Assembly (NCBI GenBank): GCA_964291445.2 | Contig: OZ219864.1 | Span: 1,054,001-1,118,000 of the forward strand | Length of the DNA: 64,000 bases | Reading direction: 5' to 3' | From: JAPOXR01 sp964291445 | GTDB lineage: Bacteria > Pseudomonadota > Alphaproteobacteria > Rhodobacterales > Rhodobacteraceae | Shown here: one piece after another, positions 36,551-44,611 of the stretch | Layout: every line of letters begins with the position of its first letter | Numbering within the stretch: the stretch's first letter is position 1 | The notes under the pieces: model-generated | The model's input: the letters and a program-made list of their open reading frames with translations, nothing else | The model's database searches: none | What the model was told of the DNA's origin: nothing | Translations under genes and position numbers: made by a program

Positions 36551-37374
36551 GCGGGCTGCCCGATGATGCCGGCGGCAAGGTCGACGGGGTCAGGCTGGCC
36601 CTGATGCTCTCGGAGTTGCGTCTTCCGACAATGCGGGAGTTCTGGAAGGCTTTTGCCGAACGGTCCGATGCCGAGGGCTGGCCTGCGGCGCGGTTCCTTG
36701 CGGTCCTCGCAGAGCACGAACTCGCCGAGCGCTCCAGGCGCCGGATCCAGCGCCATCTGAGCGAGGCAAGGCTGTTGCCCGGCAAGAGCCTGGCCAGTTT
36801 CGACTTCAACGTGGTGCCGATGGTCTCCAAGGCCCAGGTCATGGCGCTCGCCGCCGGCGACGCATGGCTCAACCAGGGCGCCTGTTGCCTGATCTTCGGC
36901 CCTTCCGGGACCGGAAAAAGTCATCTGTCCAGTGCGATCGGACTGGCGCTGGTGGAAAACGGCTACAGGGTGCTGTTCTGCCGGACCACGGACCTGGTGC
37001 AGCGCCTGCAACTGGCGCGGCGGGAGCTGACACTGGAAAACCTGCTGGCCCGGCTGGACCGGTATCACCTCCTGATCCTCGATGACTTCGCCTATGTCCG
37101 CAAGGACCAGGCCGAAACCAACGTGCTCTTCGAGCTCATCTCGGCCAGATACGAGCGGCGCTCGCTCCTGATCACCGCCAACCAGCCCTTCTCGGACTGG
37201 CACAGGATCTTTCCGGACGAGACCACGGCGGTGGCCGCAGTCGACCGACTGGTCCACAGAGCCACGATTCTCGAGATGAACGTCGAGAGCTATCGCCGGC
37301 GCGCCGCACTCGAGACCCGCAAACGCGGCCGGCCGGCGACAAGAGCCACGGAAAAGAACACCACCGTCGACTGA
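36547..37374 (+). CDS. istB: IS21 helper ATPase IstB (copy 1)
   Basis: A 275-aa AAA+ helper that remodels target DNA for IstA. Walker A is GPSGTGKSH (about residue 118), Walker B is LLILDDFAYV, and the family segment ISARYERRSLLITANQPFSDW follows. The ATG overlaps the istA stop (ATGA). A basic tail (RKRGRPATRATEKN) ends the protein. Protein identical to copy 2. Confidence 0.95.
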   Translation: MSGLPDDAGGKVDGVRLALMLSELRLPTMREFWKAFAERSDAEGWPAARFLAVLAEHELAERSRRRIQRHLSEARLLPGKSLASFDFNVVPMVSKAQVMALAAGDAWLNQGACCLIFGPSGTGKSHLSSAIGLALVENGYRVLFCRTTDLVQRLQLARRELTLENLLARLDRYHLLILDDFAYVRKDQAETNVLFELISARYERRSLLITANQPFSDWHRIFPDETTAVAAVDRLVHRATILEMNVESYRRRAALETRKRGRPATRATEKNTTVD

Positions 37375-37396
37375 GCCGGAAAACACCGAAAACATG

Positions 37397-37426
37397 CGGC
37401 CCGCGGCACACCAGAGCCGCGGGCCG
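37397..37426 (+). terminator. Candidate istAB terminator (copy 1)
   Basis: Perfect 11-bp stem CGGCCCGCGGC / GCCGCGGGCCG with an 8-base loop, 22 bases after istB and followed by TCTTCGTT. Strong hairpin, weak T run. The same hairpin is at 51,908-51,937 in copy 2. Confidence 0.6.
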
Positions 37427-38706
37427 TCTTCGTTCCGGAAACAAGGAAATCAGCGGCAAACAGGATCAGCGGAAAAACCACTTGCACTCGACAGGAAATC
37501 CGGAAAATATCCGCATTGCCGCGACGTCAAACAATCATCCTGATTGACGTGCAGCTATCATCCAGATTGTCGCTCTATAGGCAGGAACCTGTCCGTTCCC
37601 CGCCGCTTGAGCACGGGGGTGACGATCCGCAGGATCTCATAGCTCGCCGGCCGCTGGACCAGCCGGTTCACAACATGCTCGCCGACCCGCTCCAGCTCCC
37701 CGCCGGAAAACTCCTCGGCCTCCTCCGGGGGCATCACCACGGTGCGCACCGGAATGTCGGCGCTGAAGCGGATTCCGGCCTCGTTCACCGCGTTGGCGCG
37801 GCTCTTCGGACCGCGCCGGCGGCGGCGCGCCGGAGGCGGCGCCTCAGCGGCTTCATCAACCGCCTCCTCCTCCTCCGCGGGCCCGATATCAACGCCGGCG
37901 GCCTCGAACAGGCTTGTCTGCGGCAGCGGAAAACCGCTGATCCGCTTCTCGGACCTGCGGCCGAACACGTTCCGCTTGAACCAGCCGAGCTGCAGCCGGA
38001 GGTCCGCGATCTCATCGCGCGCGGCCGCCAGGGCCTCTTTCGCCTCGGCCAGGGCGGCGAGGGCCTCCTCCAGAGTCGCTGGAGCCGGATCGGGCTGTGC
38101 GGCGGCGGTCTGCATGGCTTCGGAACTGTCTCCGGAATGCTGTCTCCAATGCCCGGAAGACTACAGGATTCCGCCGCATATTGCAAGCTAATTGTTTGTT
38201 TTTATTAGAATATATGAAGTTTTTTTGCCGCCCGGCGGGCGGTTCGCGAAGTCAGCCGGAACCGGCAACGCCTTTGTTTAGCCGGATACGCTGCGGCGGG
38301 GATCGGCGGCGATGGTCCGCAGCGTCTCGGTCGCGGTCCGGAACAGGATGTCGAGCACGGTCTTCCGGTTGCTTCTGGCGATGGCGGCGATCTCGCGCGG
38401 CAGGGTGAAGACGACGTGGAAGGTGGGCACCGGCAGGATGTCCCGGGCCCTGGCCTCCATCCACCGGCGGGCGGCGGCACCCTGGCACGTGGGACAGTGC
38501 CGGTTCCGGCAGGAGTTGTATCGGGGATGCTCTCGTCCGCATCCGTCGCACTGGTAGAGATGGCCGCCGAGGACGGCGGTTCGACAGGTCTCGATGGCGG
38601 CCATGACCTTGAGCCGGCCGCGGTCGAGCCAGTTCCGGCGCTGCCGCCATGCGGGACCGGCGCGGCGGAAGATCTCCGCCACGCCGGCACGGTCCTGCGT
38701 CACGGG

Positions 38707-39567
38707 TCAGGCGGTCAGGAGGCCGAAGCCGGAGACCGGGTGGTCGAGGGCCTCGAACATCTTGCCCGTGGCGCGGGCGTAGGCGCGCGTCGTGTCGGCG
38801 TTCCGATGGCCGAGGGCGTCCTGGATGACGTCGATGCTGCCGCCGCGCTCATGCCAGTGAGCGGCCGCGCTGTGCCTCAGTGCATGGAAGCCGGTGCCCC
38901 GGTCGATTCCGGCCCGGCTCCGGGCCGCATTGAACGCCTTGCGCAGGGCCTCCGCCTTGATTGGCACCTCCGGGGACTTGCCGTAGAACAGCCATGTTGC
39001 CGGTCGTGGCCAGAGAGTCTGCCAATAGCTGCGCAGATATCCGATCACCGGCGCGGGGAGCGGCGCCATGCGTTCGACGTCCCCCTTGCCGGAACGAACG
39101 TGCAGGAGCTTCCTGTCCGCCTTGATGTCGGCGATCTGCACGGCGACGGTCTCCGAGATCCGGAGACCGGCAGCATAGGTGAGAAGGATCGCGGTCCGGT
39201 AGCGGAGGTCGGGCGTCGCCAGCAGCAGGCGCTCGACCTCGACCTCCGCCATGTGACGGGGCAGACGGCGCGGAGGCTTCCGGTTCCGCAGGCCGCGGAC
39301 GACGTCGGGACGGTTGACCACCTCGCAGTAGAAGAACCGCAGCGCGGAGAGAGCGGCGTTGGTCGAGGCGGGCGCCAAGCCACGGTCGATCAGGCCCAGG
39401 ACCCAGGCGCGAACCTGTTCCGCGTCGAGCCGGTCCGGAGCGGCCCTTGTGTCACGGGCCAGGTTGCTGACGGTCCGCAGGTACTCCTTCTGCGTCACGG
39501 GCGCCAGATTGCCGATCTTCATCTGCTCGATCATTCGAGCGCGTATCGGCGATTGAGTCTTCGTCAT
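38707..39567 (-). CDS. Tyrosine recombinase of IS91 copy B
   Basis: Identical in protein sequence to the copy A recombinase (286 aa; catalytic HALRH, ALGH and Tyr in RAYAR). It is intact and keeps its AAGGAGACAGACC ribosome-binding site, although the transposase cotranscribed with it is split by IS66. Confidence 0.92.
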   Translation of the reverse strand: MTKTQSPIRARMIEQMKIGNLAPVTQKEYLRTVSNLARDTRAAPDRLDAEQVRAWVLGLIDRGLAPASTNAALSALRFFYCEVVNRPDVVRGLRNRKPPRRLPRHMAEVEVERLLLATPDLRYRTAILLTYAAGLRISETVAVQIADIKADRKLLHVRSGKGDVERMAPLPAPVIGYLRSYWQTLWPRPATWLFYGKSPEVPIKAEALRKAFNAARSRAGIDRGTGFHALRHSAAAHWHERGGSIDVIQDALGHRNADTTRAYARATGKMFEALDHPVSGFGLLTA

Positions 39568-39787
39568 GGTCTGTCTCCTTGAAACCGGACGGCGCGCCGC
39601 CGGACCTCCCGGAGACGGGCCGTCAGTGGAGACAATGGCGGACGAAGGCGGTCGGGGAAAACGGCTCAGGTCCCGGCGAACCAGGCTCGATCCGCATCCC
39701 ATTGGCGATGCGAAATGTCAGAACCAAGCAAAGGACGCAGCTGGCAGTCAAACTGCTGCGAAGCAGCTTCGTTCAATACAAATTTTG

Positions 39788-39819
39788 TTGACTCCTAACG
39801 GAATCATCGCTTGTATAAA
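39788..39819 (+). promoter_or_regulatory. Promoter-like module, copy 3 (upstream of the ABC importer)
   Basis: TTGACT 39,788-39,793 and TATAAA 39,814-39,819, spacing 20 as in the other two copies. It lies 13 bases after IS91 copy B and about 105 bases before the solute-binding protein ATG. Its upstream half is at 31,872-31,884 on the far side of the IS. Confidence 0.5.
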
Positions 39820-39845
39820 TGTGTAATCCAAAGAATTTGCCTTAG

Positions 39846-39874
39846 TTCGCGATGTTCGCGATGTTCGCGATGTT
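39846..39874. repeat. Three tandem copies of TTCGCGATG
   Basis: The 9-bp unit TTCGCGATG is repeated three times and followed by TT, between the promoter module and the solute-binding protein gene. It could be a slippage product or a short operator array. Confidence 0.8.
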
Positions 39875-39923
39875 AAGGCAAGAGCGCAGGCTGCAAAATG
39901 CAGCGAACAAAAAGGAGAAACAC

Positions 39924-41471
39924 ATGATACTGCAATTATTTCGTTCCGCATTGCTGGGCACTGCTTTAGGCGTTTTAGCCGCTAGTGGTGCTTACGCGCA
40001 GGGTGGCGGAGGCGAGCTCGTCGTCGTCGCCAACCAGGAACCCCAGCACATGCAGGCCCAGGTCACCTACAAGGAGATCAACAGCGTCGGCCTGCGCAAC
40101 GTGATCGAGCAGCTCACCCGTATCGACGACAACACCGGCGAGGTCCTGCCCATGCTGGCGACCAGTTGGAAGCAGGTCAGTCCAACGGTCTGGCACTTCA
40201 AGCTGCGAGAAGGCATCACGTTCCATGATGGTACGCCGTTTGATGGCGAGGCCGCGGCGGTCGGCATCAACTATGCTTGGAGCCCGGATAACGACTACGA
40301 CATCCGCGCGAACATGGGTCCCCAAATCACGGCAGAGGCCGTCGACGAGTCTACGGTCGCGGTGATCACGGCGGCGCCTGACCCGTTGCTGCCGAAGCGG
40401 ATGTATCTGGGCGGGATCTCGTCCGCCAAGCAGATCCTCGAGAACCCGGCAGACTATGATGTGCATCCGATCGGTACCGGCCCTTACGTCTTCGACGAAT
40501 GGAAGCAGGGCCAGTTTTGGACCATGAAAGCCAACCCCGACTGGTGGGGCAACACGGCGGCCGACACCTACGGTGAGATTTACTTCGACAGCGTGCGTGT
40601 CGTCTGGCGGTCAGAGCCGATCGTCCGCGCGGCCATGGTGGAGAGCGGCGAAGCGCACCTCGCCATGTTCCTGACCAAGGAAGAGTGCGAGCGCTTCGAT
40701 GCGACCGGCGGGATAAAGTGCAAAGGCAAGGGCTCGGACACGTTCCTGCAGTTCCGCCTTGACTATCACGGCGCCGACCCGCTGCTCACTGACCTCGATT
40801 TTCGCAAGGCGATCTTCACCGCCATCGACTGGGACGGCATTCGTGTGAACCTTATGGGCCTGGGCGAGTCACTGCCCGGTCAGATGCTGCCCAGCGTCGC
40901 CACCGGCTTTCATGAGGGCATTCAGCAGTATCCGTACGACCCGGCGGGCGCCAAGGCGATTGTCGATAAGCTGAAGGCCAGTGGCGCCGACATGCCGAGC
41001 ATCCACATCGCGACGCGTCTCGGCTCGACGCCGCGCAACGGCGAGATGGTCGAAGCGATGGGCGCGATGCTCGACGCCGTCGGCATTCCTAATACAGTAG
41101 CCGTCGAGGAGCCAGGCATCTTCAACCCGTGGGTAACATCGAAGCCGAACCCGGAGCGGTCCTCCGCCTGGCTGCATGTGCAGGCCAATCCGCTGATGGA
41201 CTACGCCGCAACGTTCGGCGCGCACTTCTCGTGCGGCGGCCGCGTTTCGGTGTTCTGCGACCCCGACTTCGATGCTCGTGTCGCCACAGCCCAAACACTA
41301 TCAGGCGACGAGCGTCACACGGCGCTGCGTGACCTGGTCAAGGAAGGACACGATCGCTACGTCGTCGCGGCGGTCGGGCTGCTGCAGCGCGCTTACGGCC
41401 TGCCGGAGAACTTCGAATGGGATTTCGGCCTGGACCACCGCATAGTCGCGGTGAACATGCGGCTTAAGTGA
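39924..41471 (+). CDS. ABC importer solute-binding protein, family 5 (oligopeptide/nickel type)
   Basis: A 515-aa periplasmic binding protein. A Sec signal peptide spans about 1-25 (hydrophobic LLGTALGVLAASGAYA, cleavage before QGGGG). The mature part has the family-5 features: WHFKLREGITFHDGTPFDGEA early, then GTGPYVFDEWKQGQFW and DFRKAIFTAIDWDGI. AAAGGAG precedes ATG 39,924; the frame is open to 39,852 only through the tandem repeats. The leader and first codons are AT-rich while the mature part is GC-rich, suggesting a join near codon 30. First gene of the importer operon. Confidence 0.92.
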   Translation: MILQLFRSALLGTALGVLAASGAYAQGGGGELVVVANQEPQHMQAQVTYKEINSVGLRNVIEQLTRIDDNTGEVLPMLATSWKQVSPTVWHFKLREGITFHDGTPFDGEAAAVGINYAWSPDNDYDIRANMGPQITAEAVDESTVAVITAAPDPLLPKRMYLGGISSAKQILENPADYDVHPIGTGPYVFDEWKQGQFWTMKANPDWWGNTAADTYGEIYFDSVRVVWRSEPIVRAAMVESGEAHLAMFLTKEECERFDATGGIKCKGKGSDTFLQFRLDYHGADPLLTDLDFRKAIFTAIDWDGIRVNLMGLGESLPGQMLPSVATGFHEGIQQYPYDPAGAKAIVDKLKASGADMPSIHIATRLGSTPRNGEMVEAMGAMLDAVGIPNTVAVEEPGIFNPWVTSKPNPERSSAWLHVQANPLMDYAATFGAHFSCGGRVSVFCDPDFDARVATAQTLSGDERHTALRDLVKEGHDRYVVAAVGLLQRAYGLPENFEWDFGLDHRIVAVNMRLK

Positions 41472-41509
41472 CGGCTGTAGTCATGAAAAGGCGAGTTTTC
41501 GCCGCGGTT

Positions 41510-41538
41510 GGGCCCTCATGGTTGAACCATGAGGGCCC
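41510..41538 (+). terminator. Strong hairpin between binding protein and permease
   Basis: Perfect stem GGGCCCTCATGG / CCATGAGGGCCC with a 5-base loop TTGAA, 38 bases after the binding-protein stop. There is no long T run. It is placed to act as a partial terminator or mRNA-stabilising structure, giving more binding protein than permease, as in many ABC operons. Confidence 0.65.
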
Positions 41539-41640
41539 AGGGCCGTTTTCCTGCCGCGCGAGGCGCAAGAATCTTGCCCGCTTTGAGCCGCCACGTATGC
41601 GGCCTATCCTCATGGGTATGGTAGCGCGAGGGTCCAATCG

Positions 41641-42636
41641 ATGATCGCTAGCGGCCGCATTAGTTATTTCACGCGTCGCCTGCTGGGCTCCATCGTCCTG
41701 CTCGTGATTGTCTTGTCAGTTGTTTTCATCGCCAACCGGCAAATCGGCGACCCCGCACTTATGGTGCTGGGCGTTAATGCGACCGAAGAAGACGTCGCCG
41801 ACGTGCGCGAGCGCATGGGCCTGAACGACCCATTCCTAGAGCAGTATGGACGCTTCCTTAAGGGCCTGGCGACAGGCGACCTGGGCAGCACGTTCCGCTA
41901 CGGCGTTAATACTCTCGTCAACACCGGGGCGCTTACAGAAGAGGATTTCCCGGACCCGCGCGCGACCTTGCCTATTGCTGCCGAGCGCCTGCCGGCAACG
42001 CTGTTGCTCGGCGGCGTCACGATCGCCTTCTCGGTCTTCGTCGCCTTGCCCCTGGGAATCTACGCCGCGGTGCGGCCGCGCACGTTCGGCGACCGCGTCG
42101 TCAACGTGCTGTCGCTCGCCGGCGTGTCGATCGTCGAATACTGGTTCGCGCTGATCCTGATCCTGGTTTTCGCCATCCAGGTGGATTGGCTGCCGACCTC
42201 CGGCTACGGCACCGCCGCTCACTTGTTGTTGCCGGTGCTGGCGCTGTCGCTGCGGCCGATCGGGCGCATCATCCAGATCACCCGCAGCTCGATGCTGGAC
42301 GAGCTGGCGAAGCCCTACGTCACCGCTGCCCGTGGCCGCGGTATCCCGCTGCCAAAAATTGCCTCCGTCCACGCGTTGAAGAACGCCGCCATCCCGATCG
42401 TGACGACGATCGGCGACGAAACGGCCTCTGTTGTGACCGGCGTCATCATCATCGAAACGGTGTTTGGTTGGCCTGGAATCGGCGCCCTGACCGTGGATGC
42501 GCTGAAGATCCGCGACGTGCCGCTGATCGAGGCAACGGTCTTCCTGCTGCTCGTGATGGTGCTGACGATCAACTTGATCGTTGATCTGTTCTACACCGTG
42601 CTAAGCCCGCGCGTGCGGCTGGGTCAGCAGTCATGA
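41641..42636 (+). CDS. ABC importer permease, DppB/OppB type
   Basis: A 331-aa inner-membrane permease with an N-terminal helix, a long periplasmic segment and five to six further helices. The BPD_transp_1 domain includes GIPLPKIASVHALKNAAIPIVTTIG, the EAA-like loop that contacts the ATPases, then TVFGWPGIGALTVDALKIRD. It overlaps the next permease by 4 bases (ATGA). GC-rich like the rest of the importer operon. Confidence 0.93.
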   Translation: MIASGRISYFTRRLLGSIVLLVIVLSVVFIANRQIGDPALMVLGVNATEEDVADVRERMGLNDPFLEQYGRFLKGLATGDLGSTFRYGVNTLVNTGALTEEDFPDPRATLPIAAERLPATLLLGGVTIAFSVFVALPLGIYAAVRPRTFGDRVVNVLSLAGVSIVEYWFALILILVFAIQVDWLPTSGYGTAAHLLLPVLALSLRPIGRIIQITRSSMLDELAKPYVTAARGRGIPLPKIASVHALKNAAIPIVTTIGDETASVVTGVIIIETVFGWPGIGALTVDALKIRDVPLIEATVFLLLVMVLTINLIVDLFYTVLSPRVRLGQQS

Positions 42637-43571
42637 CCGCCGAAACGCCAACGGCGGAGATGCCGGTTACGGGAGAGGAGCGGCAGGCCAGCGTGACCTG
42701 GCGGGATGTTGCCCGCGCCCTTGTCCGTGAACCGGTGGTGCTGCTGGCCGTCATCTTCCTAGCGGTGCTCGGCATCGCCGTCCTTTTCGCGCCGTGGCTG
42801 GCGCCCTACGATCCGCTGCAGCCGAACATTTTCTCCGGCCGACTGGCGCCGCTATCGACCGCGCCGGGGCCCGGCGGGGTCGACCAGTTCCACGTGCTCG
42901 GCACCGACGCGCTTGGCCGCGACATGCTGAGCCGGCTGATGTACGGCGCCCGCCCATCGGTCTCTATCGCCCTCGGCGCCGTCGCCCTAAGCGCGGTCGT
43001 CGGCACCACGCTTGGCCTGTTCGCGGGCTTTTATGGCGGCCGCGTTGAGATCGTGATCATGCGCATCGTCGATGGCATCATGGCGGTGCCATCGCTGCTG
43101 GTGGCGCTGTACGTGCTGTTCCTGATCGGCGGCGGGGTGGCCAACCTGGTGCTGATCCTCGCCTTCGCCCGCTGGGTTGTATTTGCGCGCCTGGCCCGCG
43201 GCATCACACTCTCCTATCGCGAGTCTACGTTTGTTGAGGCCGCACGGTCGATCGGCGCAACTGACCTGCGCATCATCTTCCGGCACATCCTGCCGAACAT
43301 GGTCGCGCCCCTGCTGGTGGTGGCGACACTGGAGATCGCGCTGCTGATCCTGGCTGAGGCGGGATTGAGCTTCCTCGGCTTCGGGCTGCAGCCACCGGAG
43401 CCATCGTGGGGCCTGATGATAGCGCGCGGGCGCGAGTATCTACGCGAGGCCTGGTGGATGATCACATTCCCCGGCCTGGGGCTCTTCCTGACGACGCTGA
43501 GCCTCAATCTATTCGCCGGCTGGCTGCGCACGATCATGGACCCGGTGCAGCGATGGCGATGGCTCATATGA
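42633..43571 (+). CDS. ABC importer permease, DppC/OppC type
   Basis: A 312-aa second permease with the OppC N-terminal segment (one helix, then APYDPLQPNIFSGRLAP) and HVLGTDALGRDMLSRLMYGARPS, the hallmark of the family. The EAA-like loop reads EAARSIGATDLRIIFRHILPN. Five to six helices. It forms the membrane pore with the preceding permease. Confidence 0.94.
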   Translation: MTAETPTAEMPVTGEERQASVTWRDVARALVREPVVLLAVIFLAVLGIAVLFAPWLAPYDPLQPNIFSGRLAPLSTAPGPGGVDQFHVLGTDALGRDMLSRLMYGARPSVSIALGAVALSAVVGTTLGLFAGFYGGRVEIVIMRIVDGIMAVPSLLVALYVLFLIGGGVANLVLILAFARWVVFARLARGITLSYRESTFVEAARSIGATDLRIIFRHILPNMVAPLLVVATLEIALLILAEAGLSFLGFGLQPPEPSWGLMIARGREYLREAWWMITFPGLGLFLTTLSLNLFAGWLRTIMDPVQRWRWLI

Positions 43572-43588
43572 ACCCAGAGGACGATCAT

Positions 43589-44611
43589 ATGCCCACCACT
43601 CAGTCCGCACTGCTCACCGTGGCCGAGCTGAACGTCGCGTTCCGGACCCCGCACGGTCTCGTTCAAGCCGTCAACGGCGTCTCGTTCGACATCGGGCGCG
43701 GCGAGACCATCGGCATCCTCGGCGAGTCGGGGTCCGGCAAGAGCGTCACCGTAGGTGCCGTCATGGGCCTGCTGGACACGCCGCCGGCGGAGATCACCGG
43801 CGAAATCCGTTACGGCAGCGTCGACCTGTTGCACGCGCCGGCGCGGGAGACGCGCAAGATCCGCGGCGATCGCGTGTCCATGGTCTATCAGGACGCCGTC
43901 ACCGCCCTCAACCCCGGCCTGACGGTCGGCTACCAGATTGGGGAGATGTTTCGTGTCCACCGGCCCGGCACCTCGCGGCGCGACGCCCTGGCACGGGCGA
44001 CGGAGCTGATGGACCGGGTGCACATCCCGTCGGCCAAACAGCGCGTGCACAGCTACCCACACGAATTCTCAGGCGGCATGAGCCAGCGCATCATGATCGC
44101 CATGGCGATCGCGCTGGAGCCGCATATTCTTATCGCAGACGAGCCGACGACGGCCCTCGACGTCACGGTACAGGCCCAGATCATGCAGCTGTTGGCCGAG
44201 CTGCGGGCGGAAACCGGCATGGCGCTGATCCTGATCACCCACGACCTCGGCGTCGTCGCCGAGGCGGTCGACCGCATACTTGTCATGTACGCCGGGCGCA
44301 TCGTCGAGCGTGGCCCGACTGCCGCCGTTGTCCGACACCCCGGTAATCCGTATACGGGCGGCCTCATGAACTCGGTGCCACGGGCCGAACTCAAGCATCG
44401 CAAATTGGCAACGATTGAGGGCGCGCCGCCTGTGCTGACGGCGATACCACCTGGCTGCGCCTTTCATCCACGATGTGGTCGACGACAGGCAATCTGCAGC
44501 AAAGACCAACCAGCGCTGCAGGCAGTCACTGGCGATCGCGAAAGCGCCTGCCATTTCGCCGCCGAGGTACTCAGCACCAAAGTGTTCAACACCGAGGTGC
44601 CCGATGGCTGA
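43589..44611 (+). CDS. ABC importer ATPase, DppD/OppD type
   Basis: A 340-aa ATPase: Walker A GESGSGKSV near residue 43, Q-loop in MVYQDAVTALNPG, signature FSGGMSQRIMIAMA, Walker B HILIADEPTTALD and H-loop THDLG. The C-terminal oligopeptide extension ends with the cysteine-containing CAFHPRCGRRQAICSKDQPAL region, which binds a 4Fe-4S cluster in some homologues. The ATG 43,589 is preferred over 43,568 (which overlaps the permease stop) because AGAGG lies 8 bases upstream. It overlaps the next ATPase by 8 bases. Confidence 0.93.
   Translation: MPTTQSALLTVAELNVAFRTPHGLVQAVNGVSFDIGRGETIGILGESGSGKSVTVGAVMGLLDTPPAEITGEIRYGSVDLLHAPARETRKIRGDRVSMVYQDAVTALNPGLTVGYQIGEMFRVHRPGTSRRDALARATELMDRVHIPSAKQRVHSYPHEFSGGMSQRIMIAMAIALEPHILIADEPTTALDVTVQAQIMQLLAELRAETGMALILITHDLGVVAEAVDRILVMYAGRIVERGPTAAVVRHPGNPYTGGLMNSVPRAELKHRKLATIEGAPPVLTAIPPGCAFHPRCGRRQAICSKDQPALQAVTGDRESACHFAAEVLSTKVFNTEVPDG

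Larger units (their letters stand above)
34831..37579. mobile_element. IS21-family element, copy 1 (inside IS66 tnpC)
   Basis: 2,749 bp. Ends TAGAGAGCGACAATC (left) and the complement of TATAGAGCGACAATC (right), with a further partial repeat inward. Target duplication GGCAGGA, 7 bp (34,824-34,830 and 37,580-37,586). Carries istA and istB with overlapping ATGA. Same length and almost the same sequence as copy 2. Confidence 0.95.
33713..38115 (-). pseudogene. tnpC: IS66 transposase TnpC, split by IS21 copy 1
   Basis: The N-terminal part (37,587-38,115 before the IS) has a coiled-coil/leucine-zipper stretch (LEEALAALAEAKEALAAA) and the LRLQLGWFKRNVFGRRSEK start of TnpC. The C-terminal part (33,713-34,830) has the DDE catalytic region with AMDETAIR, LLSDGYQAYEKYA and the IDTNHLERGVRPIACGRKNW signature. 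Excising the IS21 and one GGCAGGA joins RGTDRFLP to AAAPPAVLERS in frame, about 550 residues. Broken here; opposite in direction to tnpAB. Confidence 0.92.
32980..38289. mobile_element. IS66-family element, interrupted by IS21 copy 1
   Basis: Inverted repeats begin GTATCCGGCTAAACAAAGGC at both ends; the 8-bp target duplication GCTGCGGC is at 32,972-32,979 and 38,290-38,297. Without the nested IS21 and its 7-bp duplication the element is 2,554 bp, normal for IS66. Gene order is unusual: tnpA and tnpB on the plus strand converge on tnpC on the minus strand. Confidence 0.93.
32168..38703 (-). pseudogene. IS91-family transposase, copy B, split by IS66
   Basis: The N-terminal half is at 38,290-38,703 and the C-terminal half at 32,168-32,979. 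The break is in the codons for ADPRRSGIRIGG, upstream of the HUH motif. Removing IS66 and one GCTGCGGC copy restores the copy-A reading frame. Not functional as it stands. Confidence 0.92.
31885..39774. mobile_element. IS91-family element, copy B, interrupted by IS66 (which holds IS21)
   Basis: Same ends as copy A, with AAT on both sides (31,882-31,884 and 39,775-39,777). Subtracting the IS66 element and one 8-bp target copy leaves exactly 2,572 bp, the length of copy A. The recombinase gene is whole; the transposase gene is split. Confidence 0.93.

Noticed and set aside
39846..39874. Short tandem repeats considered as a CRISPR-like array
   Set aside because: Three direct 9-bp units without spacers; not a CRISPR.
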